Shown here piece by piece: positions 35,643 through 45,426 of a DNA stretch of 64,000 nucleotides (the first letter of the stretch is position 1; each line of letters starts with the position of its first letter). Source of the stretch: Sceloporus undulatus (lineage: Eukaryota; Chordata; Lepidosauria; Squamata; Phrynosomatidae). A program made the translations under genes and the position numbers. The stretch covers positions 18,207,020 to 18,271,019 of the forward strand of contig NC_056528.1 in NCBI RefSeq assembly GCF_019175285.1, written 5' to 3'. The notes under the pieces were generated by a model. It did not search any database. It saw only the letters and a program-made list of their open reading frames with translations, and was not told where the DNA came from.

Positions 35643-35820
35643 CAAATACCATGATGTATCTGAGGACAAAGCCTGAGAGCTCGGAAATAAAGGCAGAAAT
35701 CATAGCTAAAGGGACTGTTCCCAGATCAAGGTGACATGAGGGGATTATACCTTCTCACCTACTTTGTGAGATGGGATAAAGAACATTTACTGTAGTCTAC
35801 TTGGTTGTAGGTGTTGGATT

Positions 35821-35968
35821 CTAGTGGTTCCCAAACTTTGGCCGTCCAGTTGTTTTGGACTTCAGCTCTCAGAATTCCTGACTGTTGGCCAAGTTGGCTG
35901 GGGCTTCTGGGAGCTGCAGTCCAAAACACCTGGAGGACCAAAGTTTGGGATTCAGTGGGCTACACTTT
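35821..35968. repeat. hAT-like foldback MITE 'family E'
   Basis: GTGGTTCCCAAACTTTGGCC is mirrored by GGACCAAAGTTTGGGATTCA, and TGTTTTGGACTTCAGCTCTC by GAGCTGCAGTCCAAAACACC. Confidence 0.78.
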
Positions 35969-36093
35969 CAGCCTCCAAGGAAAGCAAAGGTAAATCCCCC
36001 CTGAACAAATCTTCCCAAGAAAACTCCATGCTAGTTTCGCCTCATGGTCGCCATAGGTCAGAAACTACTTGAAGGCAACAACAACAGCACCAA
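35969..36093 (+). repeat. Sauria-type SINE 3' half
   Basis: TTTCAGCCTCCAAGGAAAGC, CCTGAACAAATCTTCCCAAG and GGTCGCCATAGGTCAGAAAC, with a CAACAACAACAG tail. Confidence 0.75.
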
Positions 36094-36304
36094 AGTTGCT
36101 GCTAGCCATAAGTCAGATGCCAAAGAGATTAGAGGGTGAACCCAGACCCCGCAACAACTAGGAGCGACGGAGGAAGCAAATACATAGAAAACCCTCTCCG
36201 AGGTCTTTGCAATTTGTGGCAACAAATCCGTTAAACTGTGCAAACAGTAGCAAGTGGGTGCTCCCCAAACTGAGCTGAAGATTTCCTCTTGCCTGGAACA
36301 GATC

Positions 36305-36360
36305 ACCCCTAAACTGGCAAATGTGGAACAACTTGAAGGCACACAACAACACTAACAAAC
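36305..36360 (+). repeat. SINE tail scrap
   Basis: GGAACAACTTGAAGGCACAC then AACAACACTAACAA. Confidence 0.5.
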
Positions 36361-36614
36361 TTCTCATTTGAGGTGGGAAAACACCCATGGATTTTCTACT
36401 AAAACAATTGCGTGTTCCAAGGACTGCATTGAATACTCTTCCCAAGTTTTTTTCCCTAATCTCAGTGATCCATTTTCCTCACCCTTTCCCCCAGGGATCT
36501 TGAAAACAGATCCCCAGGATCCACATGGAGCAGGTAGGAAAGCATATGTAGATTGGGGCAATGGAGAGACTGTCATCAATGCGGTTGCAGGCAGAGGTCG
36601 CTATAGCTGCAGAG

Positions 36615-37330
36615 AACAGAGTTGTCAGGAAAAGCAAATGCAGAAAATAGCCAAGACTTGGATCCGAAGAAAGTCAAGGAAGAAAGTGCAAAGGCAGGTT
36701 TACAGCTGAATACAAAGAAAGCAAAAATAACAACCAGAGACGATTTACATAACTTTAAAGCTGATGAAATACTTCATGATTTTCCACATCTTGGCTCAGT
36801 CATTCATCAGAATGGAGACCAAGAAACCAGAAAACTAGGACTTGGAAGGCCAGCTGTGAAGGAACTAGACAAGATCCTGAAGCATCAAGATATATGGCTG
36901 GATTCTAAGCTTAGGATGGTGCGTGCAATTGTATCTCCCATTTCTATTTATGGTTGCAAAAGCTGAACAGGGTAGAAAGCTGATAGGAAGAAAATCAACT
37001 CATTTGAGAAGAGTAGTGCTGGAGAAGAGTTGTACAGATAGCGTGGACTGCTAAAAAGACCAGTGAATGGGTCCTAGAGCAAACAGAGTCTGAACTCTCC
37101 TTAGATGACTAAACTGAGATTGTTCTATTTTGGATATTTCATGAGAAGACGTGGCAACAATGCTGCGTAAGATAGCAGGAAAAGAGGAAGACTGCATTTC
37201 GGATGAATAGATTCAACCAAAGAAACCAAGACCTTGGCAGGGTGACTGAGGATATAGTGACTTGGAGGTCTCTCATCCATGGGGCTGCCATAAATCGAAG
37301 TCAACTTGACACAGTTGACAACAACAATAA
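36615..37330 (+). mobile_element. Bov-B (RTE) LINE fragment, longest in the window
   Basis: Decayed reverse-transcriptase-end homology runs from AKAGLQLNTKKAKITTRDD through ILHDFPHLGSVIHQNGD and ILKHQDIWLDSKLRMVRAIV to SPISIYGCKS. It continues in other frames to the 3' end with GGCTGCCATAAATCGAAGTC and an ACAACAACAA tail. Stops and frame changes break it; the 5' part is missing. This is the source of the tail used by the Sauria SINEs. Confidence 0.85.
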
Positions 37331-37479
37331 TCCTGTTTGCTACTTCCCCTTGGCAGTTGCTCTTTCAGCCAGAATCATACTGGGGCTACTCTGTCTACAG
37401 ACCTCTGAAGCCTGAAAAATAGCCACATGAAGCCTGAAAACAGTTGTGAGAGGCACTAGAAAGGTGTGGGAGAGAAGAC

Positions 37480-37560
37480 CTCCCTGAACTATAGATCCCA
37501 TAGGGTGCAACTACAGCAGATAAAGTGGCATCAAACTGCCATAAGTGTGTAGAGTGACAA
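37480..37560. repeat. 'Family B' MITE right arm
   Basis: AACTATAGATCCCATAGGGT and AAGTGGCATCAAACTGCCAT. Confidence 0.6.
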
Positions 37561-37883
37561 AGGGTGAGGACTGATGGCATAAACCGGGCAAGGGACTGCA
37601 AAGGAGCCATTTTTTCTTTTGAACTGACAGGCCATGTTGGTGCTTTTTGGTGCACTGGAAGTGATGTCATGTTACTTCTGGCTGCCATTTTGTACAATTT
37701 TGGGGGCCTTTTTGGGGGAGGGGAGGCTTGTGGTGAGCTCTGTGGGGTTAGGGAAAACCGACACATTGGTGTGTGGTTAGTGGTGCTTTGGGGTAGTTTT
37801 GGGGTGAAAAATCAATCACCCAAAAATCAATGCAAAAATGTAATGGGAAGGTGCTTCTGGGGGCTTCAGGGTTCCCAAAGGCT

Positions 37884-38082
37884 GAATTCAGTTCCAAAAG
37901 ACCAGGATTCAATTCTCCACTCAGCCATGGAAACCCATAGGTTGACCAAGCCATACACACTTTCATCCTAGGAGGAAGGCAAGGGCAAACTGTCTTTGAA
38001 TAAACTCTGCCACGAAAACTCTGTGATAGGGTCAACATAAGTTGGCGTTCATTTGAAGGCACATGACACCACCGCCAACAAA
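37884..38082 (+). repeat. Sauria-type SINE, divergent
   Basis: AAAGACCAGGATTCAATTCT, TCAGCCATGGAAACCCATAG and GTCAACATAAGTTGGCGTTC, then TTGAAGGCACATGACACCAC. Confidence 0.72.
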
Positions 38083-38574
38083 TTAGATACGATGGTCTCT
38101 CGGTTCTAGTTGGTTGGGAAAGAAACCAGTTACCTTGATGCATGTTTCACATTTGGAAGAAAACTAGCCTGGCTCACTGTTGTGAATGACTTTCCTGGAG
38201 ATCAGATGGCAGGAGGGTAACCTTCTTAGTCCTGCAGTGACCTCTCCATGGCATTTGATACCATTGACCCCATTCTTCTTTTTTCTTTTGGTCTGCATTC
38301 CAGCAAGGTTGAGAAACACGGCAATTTCAGTGCAAAGGCATGAAGTCAACTTTCATACTGAGGCAAACGGAGCGCCACAATAAAATAAGGAATGTTCTTA
38401 AACACAAGCATAAAAAGCTGGCCAGTGTATGGTTCAAATGCCAAATGAGAAATCATGACCAGCATCAATCCAGATAAAAAAATCTCCTAGGGGAAAGAAG
38501 TCCTCAGAGTAATAAGAGAGAAGTAGAACTGCTTGTAGTAGCCCAAGCATGGAAATAGGGTTGCCATATATCTG

Positions 38575-38840
38575 TTTCTCCCTTGTCCACTTTCCCCCAC
38601 TCTCCTCTGCTTGCTTCTTTTGCTGCAAACGTAATTCAAAATGCACAACATAGTTTGCATTTGGTTAATGTTATGGAGGGGGGGAAAGGAGAGAAGGGGA
38701 CAATCTCGCCCTTCCCAGTAGGCTCAGGCAAAAGCAAGCTGCTCCGTCTCCTAGCTTGCCTGTTTTCCCGAGTTACTGACTTTTGCCATCTTGACTGGCT
38801 ACATAAGTCCAGGTTTTCCTCTGCGAAGTGTTGGAGGGTA
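38575..38840 (-). repeat. Dispersed repeat 'family D'
   Basis: CTTGTCCACTTTCCCCCACT, CTCGCCCTTCCCAGTAGGCT, GACTTTTGCCATCTTGACTG and CGAAGTGTTGGAGGGTATAA. Confidence 0.7.
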
Positions 38841-39875
38841 TAATAAAATACAGAAATGCTACCTGGCCAGGGCACAGCGTTGGCCCGGGGAAACCCTTTG
38901 CCAATACATATCTAATGCCAGCATTTATTCTTGCCTATAAACCCCCATCTCTCCCACCTGGCCCTTAATCTTTTTATTTTCTTTTTCAGACTTGAGAAAG
39001 CTTTTGGGTTGGAACAAAAGAGTCCAGGTTGCATTGAACCCTGCAGAAGGGAAGGACCAAATTCCAGACCTTGGTGGGATGGTTGCATTGGTGGCAAAGT
39101 GTGAGTTGCTGCGCTGTTTCGTGGATTTTTGTTGGAGAGGTGCAATGGGGTGAATGGAAGCGTAAAAACAAAAGGGACGGACTACACAAGACCTCTTGCA
39201 CTTCAGGCAGACGAAGTGGCAGGAGCAGGCCTTATGTTGGCCAAGTCTGGGAACGTGTCCAGAGCTTTTTCAGGCCATGGAGCTCAAGAGGCCATTTGTC
39301 TCTCTCTCGCTCTCTCACTCACTCTCTTTCCCTGTTGTTTATTGCAGGACAGGTTCCTAAAGTGTTCTGGCTGTTGGCAGAATCTCAGCTGAGGAATGTT
39401 AACGCTTTTTCGGGAGGTTTTTTTTCTTGCCCTGTGGCTGCGTCCTGAGAGCTTTTCAGCAGGTTATGGTTCCTCGCCCTCTCTCCCCCTCCATTCGCAT
39501 AAGGGCCTGGTTTTGTTTTATGTTCCTTTTCATCAGCAACCGAACTGAAAGTTAAGATGTGTCAGGGCATAATCCCAAATAAAAATGCCAGTTCACTCCC
39601 TCTGTTCAACTTCTTAGGCAGCCTGCGATTGGTTATCGCTGCAAACTGGAGTCTTTTTAAGATACAGGAAAGGTCGACTGGTCTTCGGCTTGACCTTTTC
39701 GCATGCCTGAGGTTTCTTGAAGAGAGATTTGCTTTTCTTTTTCTTAAGCCCCCTCTCTGGCTTGGATTGCCTGTTTGCCATTTCCAGAAGATGGTCCTTT
39801 CCCTTGGGCCCATGTTCGGAACAGAAATGAGCAAGTGGGAAAGATGTAGTGACAAGTATGGTGCAACCAGGACCT
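38841..39875. other. Intergenic, no recognised feature
   Basis: Unique-looking sequence. I checked the longer frames on both strands and found no known domain and no convincing exon. A TCTCTCTCGCTCTCTCACTC tract lies near 39300. Confidence 0.45.
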
Positions 39876-40294
39876 CCCGTGGATACCAATATCTATGGAT
39901 GCTCATGGCCCATTAAATATAATGGATAGTAAAATTGTGTCCCTTATTTTTTTTATTTAAATGTTTATTCAATTTTAAAATCAATGCACTTAATACTTAA
40001 AAATATAAACTCATACATACCTTAGGCATGCAACTTCTTTAATTATCTAACCAACATAGTTGTTCCTACATTTAGCAACAGCAACCACCTTTACGTAACC
40101 AGCCATCTTTGAATTCGACGACACTATTATTCATTCGGTCTTCTAGTTTCATGTCAAAATTGTGTCCCTTATATAAAATGGAAAATCAAAGTTTGCTATC
40201 TGAAATTTAGACTTTGAAAACAATATAAATTTTCAAGTCGTGGATGCTTGAATCTGTGGATAAAGTATCTGTGGATAAGGAAGGCTGACTTTTC
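39876..40294. repeat. Tigger/pogo-like MITE 'family C' split by a retroposon
   Basis: Left half GTGGATACCAATATCTATGG ... CATTAAATATAATGGATAGT, right half TATAAAATGGAAAATCAAAG ... GGATAAAGTATCTGTGGATA. The two halves are separated by the insertion at 39947-40155. Confidence 0.8.
39947..40155 (-). mobile_element. 5'-truncated, polyadenylated L1-like retroposon
   Basis: Starts with a T-rich run (a poly(A) on the minus strand, with AATAAA in plus as TTTATT). It is flanked by an exact 16-bp duplication, AAAATTGTGTCCCTTA, at 39931-39946 and 40156-40171. Length and poly(A) fit L1-mediated insertion; the family is not proven. Confidence 0.75.
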
Positions 40295-40339
40295 TTGCAA
40301 GGGGATCAGAGCTGGTATATAGCTAACTCTCCTCTCCTC

Positions 40340-40420
40340 TCCTCTACTTTCGTTTCACAACAACTTTGTGAGGTCGGTTAGGCTGAGGAAGAGTAGCTGT
40401 CCCAGGTCAATCGATGTGTT
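40340..40420 (-). repeat. Older tRNA-SINE fragment
   Basis: TTTCACAACAACTTTGTGAG, GTCGGTTAGGCTGAGGAAGA and GTAGCTGTCCCAGGTCAATC. Confidence 0.6.
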
Positions 40421-40476
40421 TTATAGTATTTTGGGAACCTCACCTGTGGCCTCTTGGGACATGCATAGACCCTGGG

Positions 40477-40660
40477 CAAAGTACTTTTGCATTTTGAATG
40501 CAATTTGCAGCAACTGAAGCAAGCTGAGCACAAAGGAGGGAGATGGGAGAAGGGTCAAGAGAAGCTGGGACAATTTAAAATGCAGATGAAAAAGTGGGAC
40601 AACAGAGGATTAATTGAGATTGACTCTGCCAAATTGGGCCATTTGGAGGATACGCCATGA
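40477..40660 (+). repeat. Dispersed repeat 'family D', 3' half
   Basis: CTTTTGCATTTTGAATGCAA, AGCAAGCTGAGCACAAAGGA, AGCTGGGACAATTTAAAATG and CAACAGAGGATTAATTGAGA. Confidence 0.7.
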
Positions 40661-41374
40661 ATGCGTCACACGGCTAGCATAGGTTTGCACAGGCAAGCGG
40701 TCAAGTCCAGTGTTTTTCAGACCAGTTGTCTCCCAAGATTTATTTGCAAGGCCCACGCACAGCATATTGTCGAGCTGCCAAATCGCTTTGTACTTTAAAG
40801 ACATTACCTGGTGTATGACTTGTTTCCCCGCTCCCTTTTCTTTCCTCCCAAGGATATGGCATTGTATTTTTTTCTTCTTTCTCCGATGGCTTGACATTTC
40901 CTTCCTGAATAAGGAACCCAAGCGATCAGCCATGCCAATTCTTCTCCCTCCATTGACACTCCCTCCTCCCCTGGTTCCTTTGCAAGAGGTGATAAAGCTC
41001 GGGCTTTTTCAGACATATCATAAATACAGACAACAAAAACCCATGTAATGGACCTGCAGGGGGAAGAGGGGACTTTGTTCCAGCTGAAATGTGAGAAATG
41101 GGCAGCAGTTTGTTTAACATTCCCCCTTGTTGTTCTTGGAACTAGCCGCTGGCCTTACGGATCAATGCCAGAAGCAATTATGAGGTTGACATCTCCCCCC
41201 ACATCTCTCCTGATCGGCTTCTAATATATCAGAATACAGAAGGCAAGCCCACTGGTGTGTATTTCAGGGAGCAACCTGGGTCTACAAGGTTTGAGGCTGG
41301 GGGAGGCAGAGATCTGGGGCTACTCTCAGATAGGGAGGGAAAGAATATTTGAAAATGTGAAGTTGAAGGTTTTC

Positions 41375-41545
41375 ATGGCCAGCATCCATAGATTTTTTTG
41401 TGGGTTTTTCAGGCTCTGTGGCCATGTTCTGGAAGAGTTTATTCCTGACGTTTCGCCAGCATCTGAAGATGCCAGCCACAGATGCTGGCGAAATGTCAGG
41501 AATAAACTTCTAGAACATGAACACATAGCCCCAAAACCCACATAA
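41375..41545. repeat. Palindromic repeat with hammerhead-like core motifs
   Basis: AGAGTTTATTCCTGACGTTT is mirrored by GAAATGTCAGGAATAAACTT, and GGCTCTGTGGCCATGTTCTG by an outer arm. At 41463-41493 the + strand reads CTGAAGA, GCCAGC, a loop, GCTGGC, GAAA. It resembles terminal repeats of Penelope-like elements. Confidence 0.55.
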
Positions 41546-41583
41546 TTGAAAATATTCACAAAACGTTTGCATAAGGTTCAAGT

Positions 41584-41635
41584 CATAGAATCATAGAGTT
41601 GGAAGAGACCCCCAGGGACCTCTATTTCCACCTCG
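41584..41635 (-). repeat. CR1 LINE 3'-end scrap
   Basis: TCATAGAATCATAGAGTTGG, then AAGAGACCCCCAGGGACC, the reversed CR1 terminus. Confidence 0.7.
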
Positions 41636-41645
41636 GGAATCGCCA

Positions 41646-42045
41646 TTTTCTGTGCAAAGCAACCCTGCACAAATTTCACGCAGAAGAATCCTGGGTTGCG
41701 AATAGGCATCTGTGTGGTTTTCAAAGGCTTTTTCTGGAAGGAAATGGTTAAAGCTACTCATGGAGAAGAAATTCAGTATGGTCATGGTGGCACGGTTACA
41801 TCTCTGTTCCTTTCCTGACATTATGAAGGTTACACAATGGTGAAATTAAACTTCATACAATTATCAGTTGGTTTATAATTATACTGTATATATGAAGTTT
41901 TCTGTGCAAAAACAACCATGCACAAAATTTGCGCAGAATTAGCCAGCATTTCAAATAGGCATCAGTGTGGTTTTCAAAGGCTTTCTTGGGAGGAAAATGG
42001 TTAAAACCACTCCTTGGTGTCTTGGAGAAGAAACTCAGTAAGAAA
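41646..42045. repeat. Imperfect tandem duplication, offset about 252 bp
   Basis: TTTTCTGTGCAAA at 41646 recurs at 41898. AATAGGCATCTGTGTGGTTT recurs as AATAGGCATCAGTGTGGTTT, both followed by TCAAAGGCTTT and GGAGAAGAAA blocks. Confidence 0.65.
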
Positions 42046-42362
42046 TGACATGCTTACTCTCAGAATTGAAGTTATAGATTATATTGTGGGTTTTGGCCTT
42101 TGTCTCACTTTTTTTTCTCCTGAAAGGAGAATTTGTTTCTCTTTTGACCCATTGCCAGAAGCATCAGTTGGTCCGCTGTGGAACAGTTGGATGGTTGAGC
42201 TGCAACTATTTGAAGGAGGGGTGAATATAAAACCAGTTTGGCTTTGGAGTCCTTGAGGAAGTGGCTGTAAACTGAGAGTCGCTGTGTACGTTGCGGTTAT
42301 AGGAACATCCCGGCTGTGAGTTGGGATGTTTCGTGAATGGCCCTATCCATCCTGCATACTTA

Positions 42363-42480
42363 CCGCAGTTTGGCACTACTTTAAGTGCTGTGGCTCCATC
42401 CTAGGGGATTCTGGGATTCATAGTTGGGTGTCGGAGTTTTCTATTCCACTCTCTGGACTATAGCACTGCGGATGTCTTGC
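42363..42480. repeat. 'Family B' MITE, left part
   Basis: CCGCAGTTTGGCACTACTTT and GTGGCTCCATCCTAGGGGAT, with GGATTCATAGTTG. Confidence 0.65.
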
Positions 42481-42491
42481 AAAGAATTCTA

Positions 42492-42714
42492 AGGGTGCCC
42501 CGACACTGTTAAAATAATACAGTTTGACACCACTTTTAGTGCCATGGCTCCATCATACAGAATGCTGGGATTTGTTGTTTTGTGAGGCAACAGCACTCTT
42601 TGCCAGAGAAAGCTAAAAACCTTGTAAGGCTGCAAATTTCAGGATTCCATAGGATGCAGCTATGACACTTAAATTAGTGTCAAACGGCATTATTTTGACA
42701 GAGTAGATGTACCC
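42492..42714. repeat. 'Family B' MITE, full length
   Basis: ATAATACAGTTTGACACCAC and GCCATGGCTCCATCATACAG are mirrored by GATTCCATAGGATGCAGCTA and GTGTCAAACGGCATTATTTT. It ends AGAGTAGATGTACCC. Confidence 0.8.
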
Positions 42715-42717
42715 AAG

Positions 42718-42796
42718 TATTCCCACCAAACTACCGATCTCAGCATTCTGTCGGATGGAGCCCTAACAGTTAAAGTGGAACGGACTGCAATATCCA
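42718..42796. repeat. 'Family B' MITE right arm
   Basis: CAAACTACCGATCTCAGCAT and CGGATGGAGCCCTAACAGTT, placed directly after the full copy. Confidence 0.6.
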
Positions 42797-43312
42797 ACTC
42801 CTTTCTCCCTTTGTCCTCAGCTTACTTCAGTTGCTGCAAACAGAGTCCAAAGTGCAAAAGGAGTTTGTGCCTCCAAGTCATTCCCAGCTTATGGCAACCC
42901 AAAGGGGAGCCTATCATGGGGTTTTCTTAGCATGATTTGTTCAGGGAGGGTTTGCCATTGTCGTTCCCTGAGGCGGAGAGAGCGTGACTTGCCTAGGGTC
43001 AGCCAGTGGTTTCCACGATTCCCAACTGGGAATCGAACCCTGATCTCCAGAATCGTAGCGCAACACTCAAACCACTACACCACATTGGCTCTACTCTACA
43101 TGAGTTTACACTCAATTAATTCAGCAGAAGAGAGAGAAGCAGATGGGGCTGAAGGAGGATCAGGCAAAAGTAAACCGCTGCAGTCTCTCTGAGCTTGTGT
43201 GTGTCCTTCCTCATTAATAACTTTTGCCCTCTTGACCACACTCTGATTTTTTTTTTTTTTTGCTTAGCTTCGCACATCTCACATTTCGTTTGTGAAATGT
43301 TGGAGGCAGAGG
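42797..43312 (-). repeat. Dispersed repeat 'family D' split by a Sauria SINE
   Basis: 42797-42861 (TTTGTCCTCAGCTTACTTCA, GTTGCTGCAAACAGAGTCCA) continues after the SINE at 43097-43312 (TGAGTTTACACTCAATTAAT, ATCAGGCAAAAGTAAACCGC, AATAACTTTTGCCCTCTTGA). Confidence 0.8.
42862..43096 (-). repeat. Sauria-type SINE, full length, inserted in family D
   Basis: GTTTGTGCCTCCAAGTCATT, GGGTTTTCTTAGCATGATTT, GGAATCGAACCCTGATCTCC and AACACTCAAACCACTACACC. It includes an A/B-box-like tRNA head. Confidence 0.9.
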
Positions 43313-43645
43313 ACTGGAATGATGATATCACCACCATCATCACAAGTGCGAGGGGTTGTGCACACTCCAAACATTCCTCTTAGCTTCCTCACTCCTTCTC
43401 CCTAGGAGACCATAAGTCATTGTTCTGGTTAATTTCTTCATTTTGGCCTGTCTTCTTCATTCAGCTGAACATTGCTGGCCAGACAACTGGTTTGGGTATA
43501 CGGATTGCGTATTCATCTATATACAGGCACGCAGCCCTGCTGGGGGTTAAAAATGTATGGAAGTCTATCAAGGTTTTAAAAGTGGGTTTGGGGCAGAGAA
43601 TGGCAGGATTCTGGGGTGCAGTTATAGGTGGGTACTGAGAGTTTG

Positions 43646-43795
43646 TTGCTGCTGTGTGCCCACAAGTCATTTCCAACTTATGGCAACCCTAAGGTGACCC
43701 TATCATGTTTCTTTAGAGGGGTTTTGCCATCGCCATCCTCTGAGGCTGAGAGAGTGTGACTTGCCCAAAATCACTCAGTGGGTTTACATGGCCTT
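43646..43795 (-). repeat. Sauria-type SINE, head lost
   Basis: GTTGCTGCTGTGTGCCCACA, TTATGGCAACCCTAAGGTGA and GAGGCTGAGAGAGTGTGACT. Confidence 0.82.
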
Positions 43796-43984
43796 GCCCC
43801 CTAAATAAGAATCCAGTCCTCACCCAAATGAAATAAATATTCCATCAGTCCCTAAATATCTAGCATTGCAGAAAGCAAGACACTGAAAACCGTTCAACCT
43901 TAGAGCTCTTTAGGGTTCCCACATCTCAGGGCTTGGCTTCTCAGTGTGAGAGCACAGGCTTGAAAAGTGTGTGTGAGCATATAC

Positions 43985-43988
<4 letters not shown>

Positions 43989-44028
<40 letters not shown>
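43989..44028. repeat. AC microsatellite
   Basis: About twenty uninterrupted AC units adjoining the 5S-headed SINE tail. Confidence 0.92.
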
Positions 44029-44030
<2 letters not shown>

Positions 44031-44205
44031 GTGCCTTCAAGCCATCTGTCGACTTATGGCAACCCCATAAGTTTCCTTGGGATTTCTTAAGCAAGGAATC
44101 CTCAGAGGTGGTTTTGCCAGGCCCTTCCTCTGCATTATAGCCTACAGCACCTTGTAATCTTTGGCGGCTTCCCATCCAAGTACTAAACAAGGCTGATCCT
44201 GCTGG
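44028..44205 (-). repeat. 5S rRNA-headed SINE with a Bov-B tail
   Basis: The left part is the reverse Bov-B tail (GTGCCTTCAAGCCATCTGTC, TTATGGCAACCCCATAAG). The right part is antisense 5S rRNA: AGCCTACAGCACCTTGTAAT, CTTCCCATCCAAGTACTAAA and CAAGGCTGATCCTGCTGGCC follow 5S rRNA read backwards. The 5S internal promoter region is thus kept. Confidence 0.85.
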
Positions 44206-44217
44206 CCTTCCAAGATC

Positions 44218-44530
44218 TTTGGAAAAGAAAGCTTTGCAATCCACTCTTTAAGTCCTCAGGACAATAGAAAGGTACACTAGACAGCTTTGGAAAAGAAAGC
44301 TTTGCAATCTACTCTTTGGGTTCTCGAGATACTTGAAAGGTACACTAGATAGCATTGGAAAAGAAAGCTTTGTAATCCACACTTTCGGTTCTCGGGATAC
44401 TTGAAAGGTACGCTAGCTAGGTTTGGAAAAGAAAGCTTTCAGTCCAGTCTTTGGGATTTCAGAAAGGTATGCTAGATAGCTTTGGAAAAGAAAGCTTTGC
44501 AATCCACTCTTTGGGTTTTCAGTCCCTGGT
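44218..44530. repeat. 68-bp minisatellite, about 4.6 units
   Basis: TTGGAAAAGAAAGCTTT starts units at 44219, 44287, 44355, 44423 and 44482, giving periods of 68, 68, 68 and 59 (nine bases lost). Unit ends resemble CTTGAAAGGTACACTAGATA. Confidence 0.92.
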
Positions 44531-45111
44531 GTTCTTATGCAATTTACAGGTTTGTGTCTTTTTAAAATGCAACCAAACTGCTGGGACACAGAACATGAAC
44601 GTTTACGTTGGCTCACCCAGGCCACAGAATTGATCTTGGCTGCGGTGCACAGACAGACATTTCTTGCATTCTTCAGAGATTAAACTCCAAAATGTTGAGG
44701 GAGGCTCCAGCTGCTTCGACCCCCCTCCCCATTGCCACAGCCCCCATGTAGTCCCTGTCCTACTTCCAAACACATGGTGGACGTCTCAGGCAAGATGACT
44801 ACATCAGGATTCTCTGTGCATAAAAGGGCACACACTTGCGTATTACAGGCGCACTCCCACCAGCTGCTTGAGAAAGAAAAAGAAAATCAGTTATGTATAC
44901 ACTCTGGCTGCATGGACTGGACAATTTTTCAGCTGCTTCCCCTCCTTCAAAATGGCTTCCATTTTGGTTCTGGGTTATTTCAAGAAGGTTGAGAAAGCCC
45001 TATTTTGAGGTCCCTTTTAATCTTGGGAGACTGTTTGTGGGTGCCCCTTGGGACCCTGGCATTTTGGATAACACAACATAGCAAATCCCTGCCATCCCTT
45101 GCCATTTATGG
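44531..45111. other. Intergenic, no recognised feature
   Basis: No known repeat or exon seen. It contains two pyrimidine-rich stretches and short frames only. Confidence 0.4.
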
Positions 45112-45291
45112 AGCAGCAGGGTTCGATTCCCACTCTGCAATGAAACCCACTTAGACAAGTCACACTCTCTCAGCCTCAAATGATGGCAATGGCAACCTCC
45201 CCTCTGAAGAAACTTGCCATGAAAACCTCAAGATAGGTGCACTTTTGGGTTGCCATGAATTGGAAATGACTTAAAGGCAAAACAACAAAGT
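45112..45291 (+). repeat. Sauria-type SINE, 5' truncated
   Basis: AGCAGGGTTCGATTCCCACT, AGTCACACTCTCTCAGCCTC and GGTTGCCATGAATTGGAAAT. Confidence 0.82.
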
Positions 45292-45377
45292 CAACATATA
45301 GGTTGAATAGGTTTACTCCAATTTGGATTGCCATTCCCATGTTACTGGGCTGATATGTTACTGTTGTTCTTTTATAA

Positions 45378-45426
45378 AGGTAATGATGATGATGACGACG
45401 ACGACGATAATAATAACAAAAATAAT
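45378..45426. repeat. ATG/ACG/AAT trinucleotide repeat
   Basis: GATGATGATGACGACGACGA grades into AATAATAAC. Confidence 0.85.

Noticed and set aside
36622-36966. Host gene for a 114-residue protein
   Set aside because: The sequence is the end of a Bov-B reverse-transcriptase frame.
44028-44205. Functional 5S rRNA gene
   Set aside because: Only part of 5S is present, diverged and joined to a LINE tail, so it is a SINE copy.
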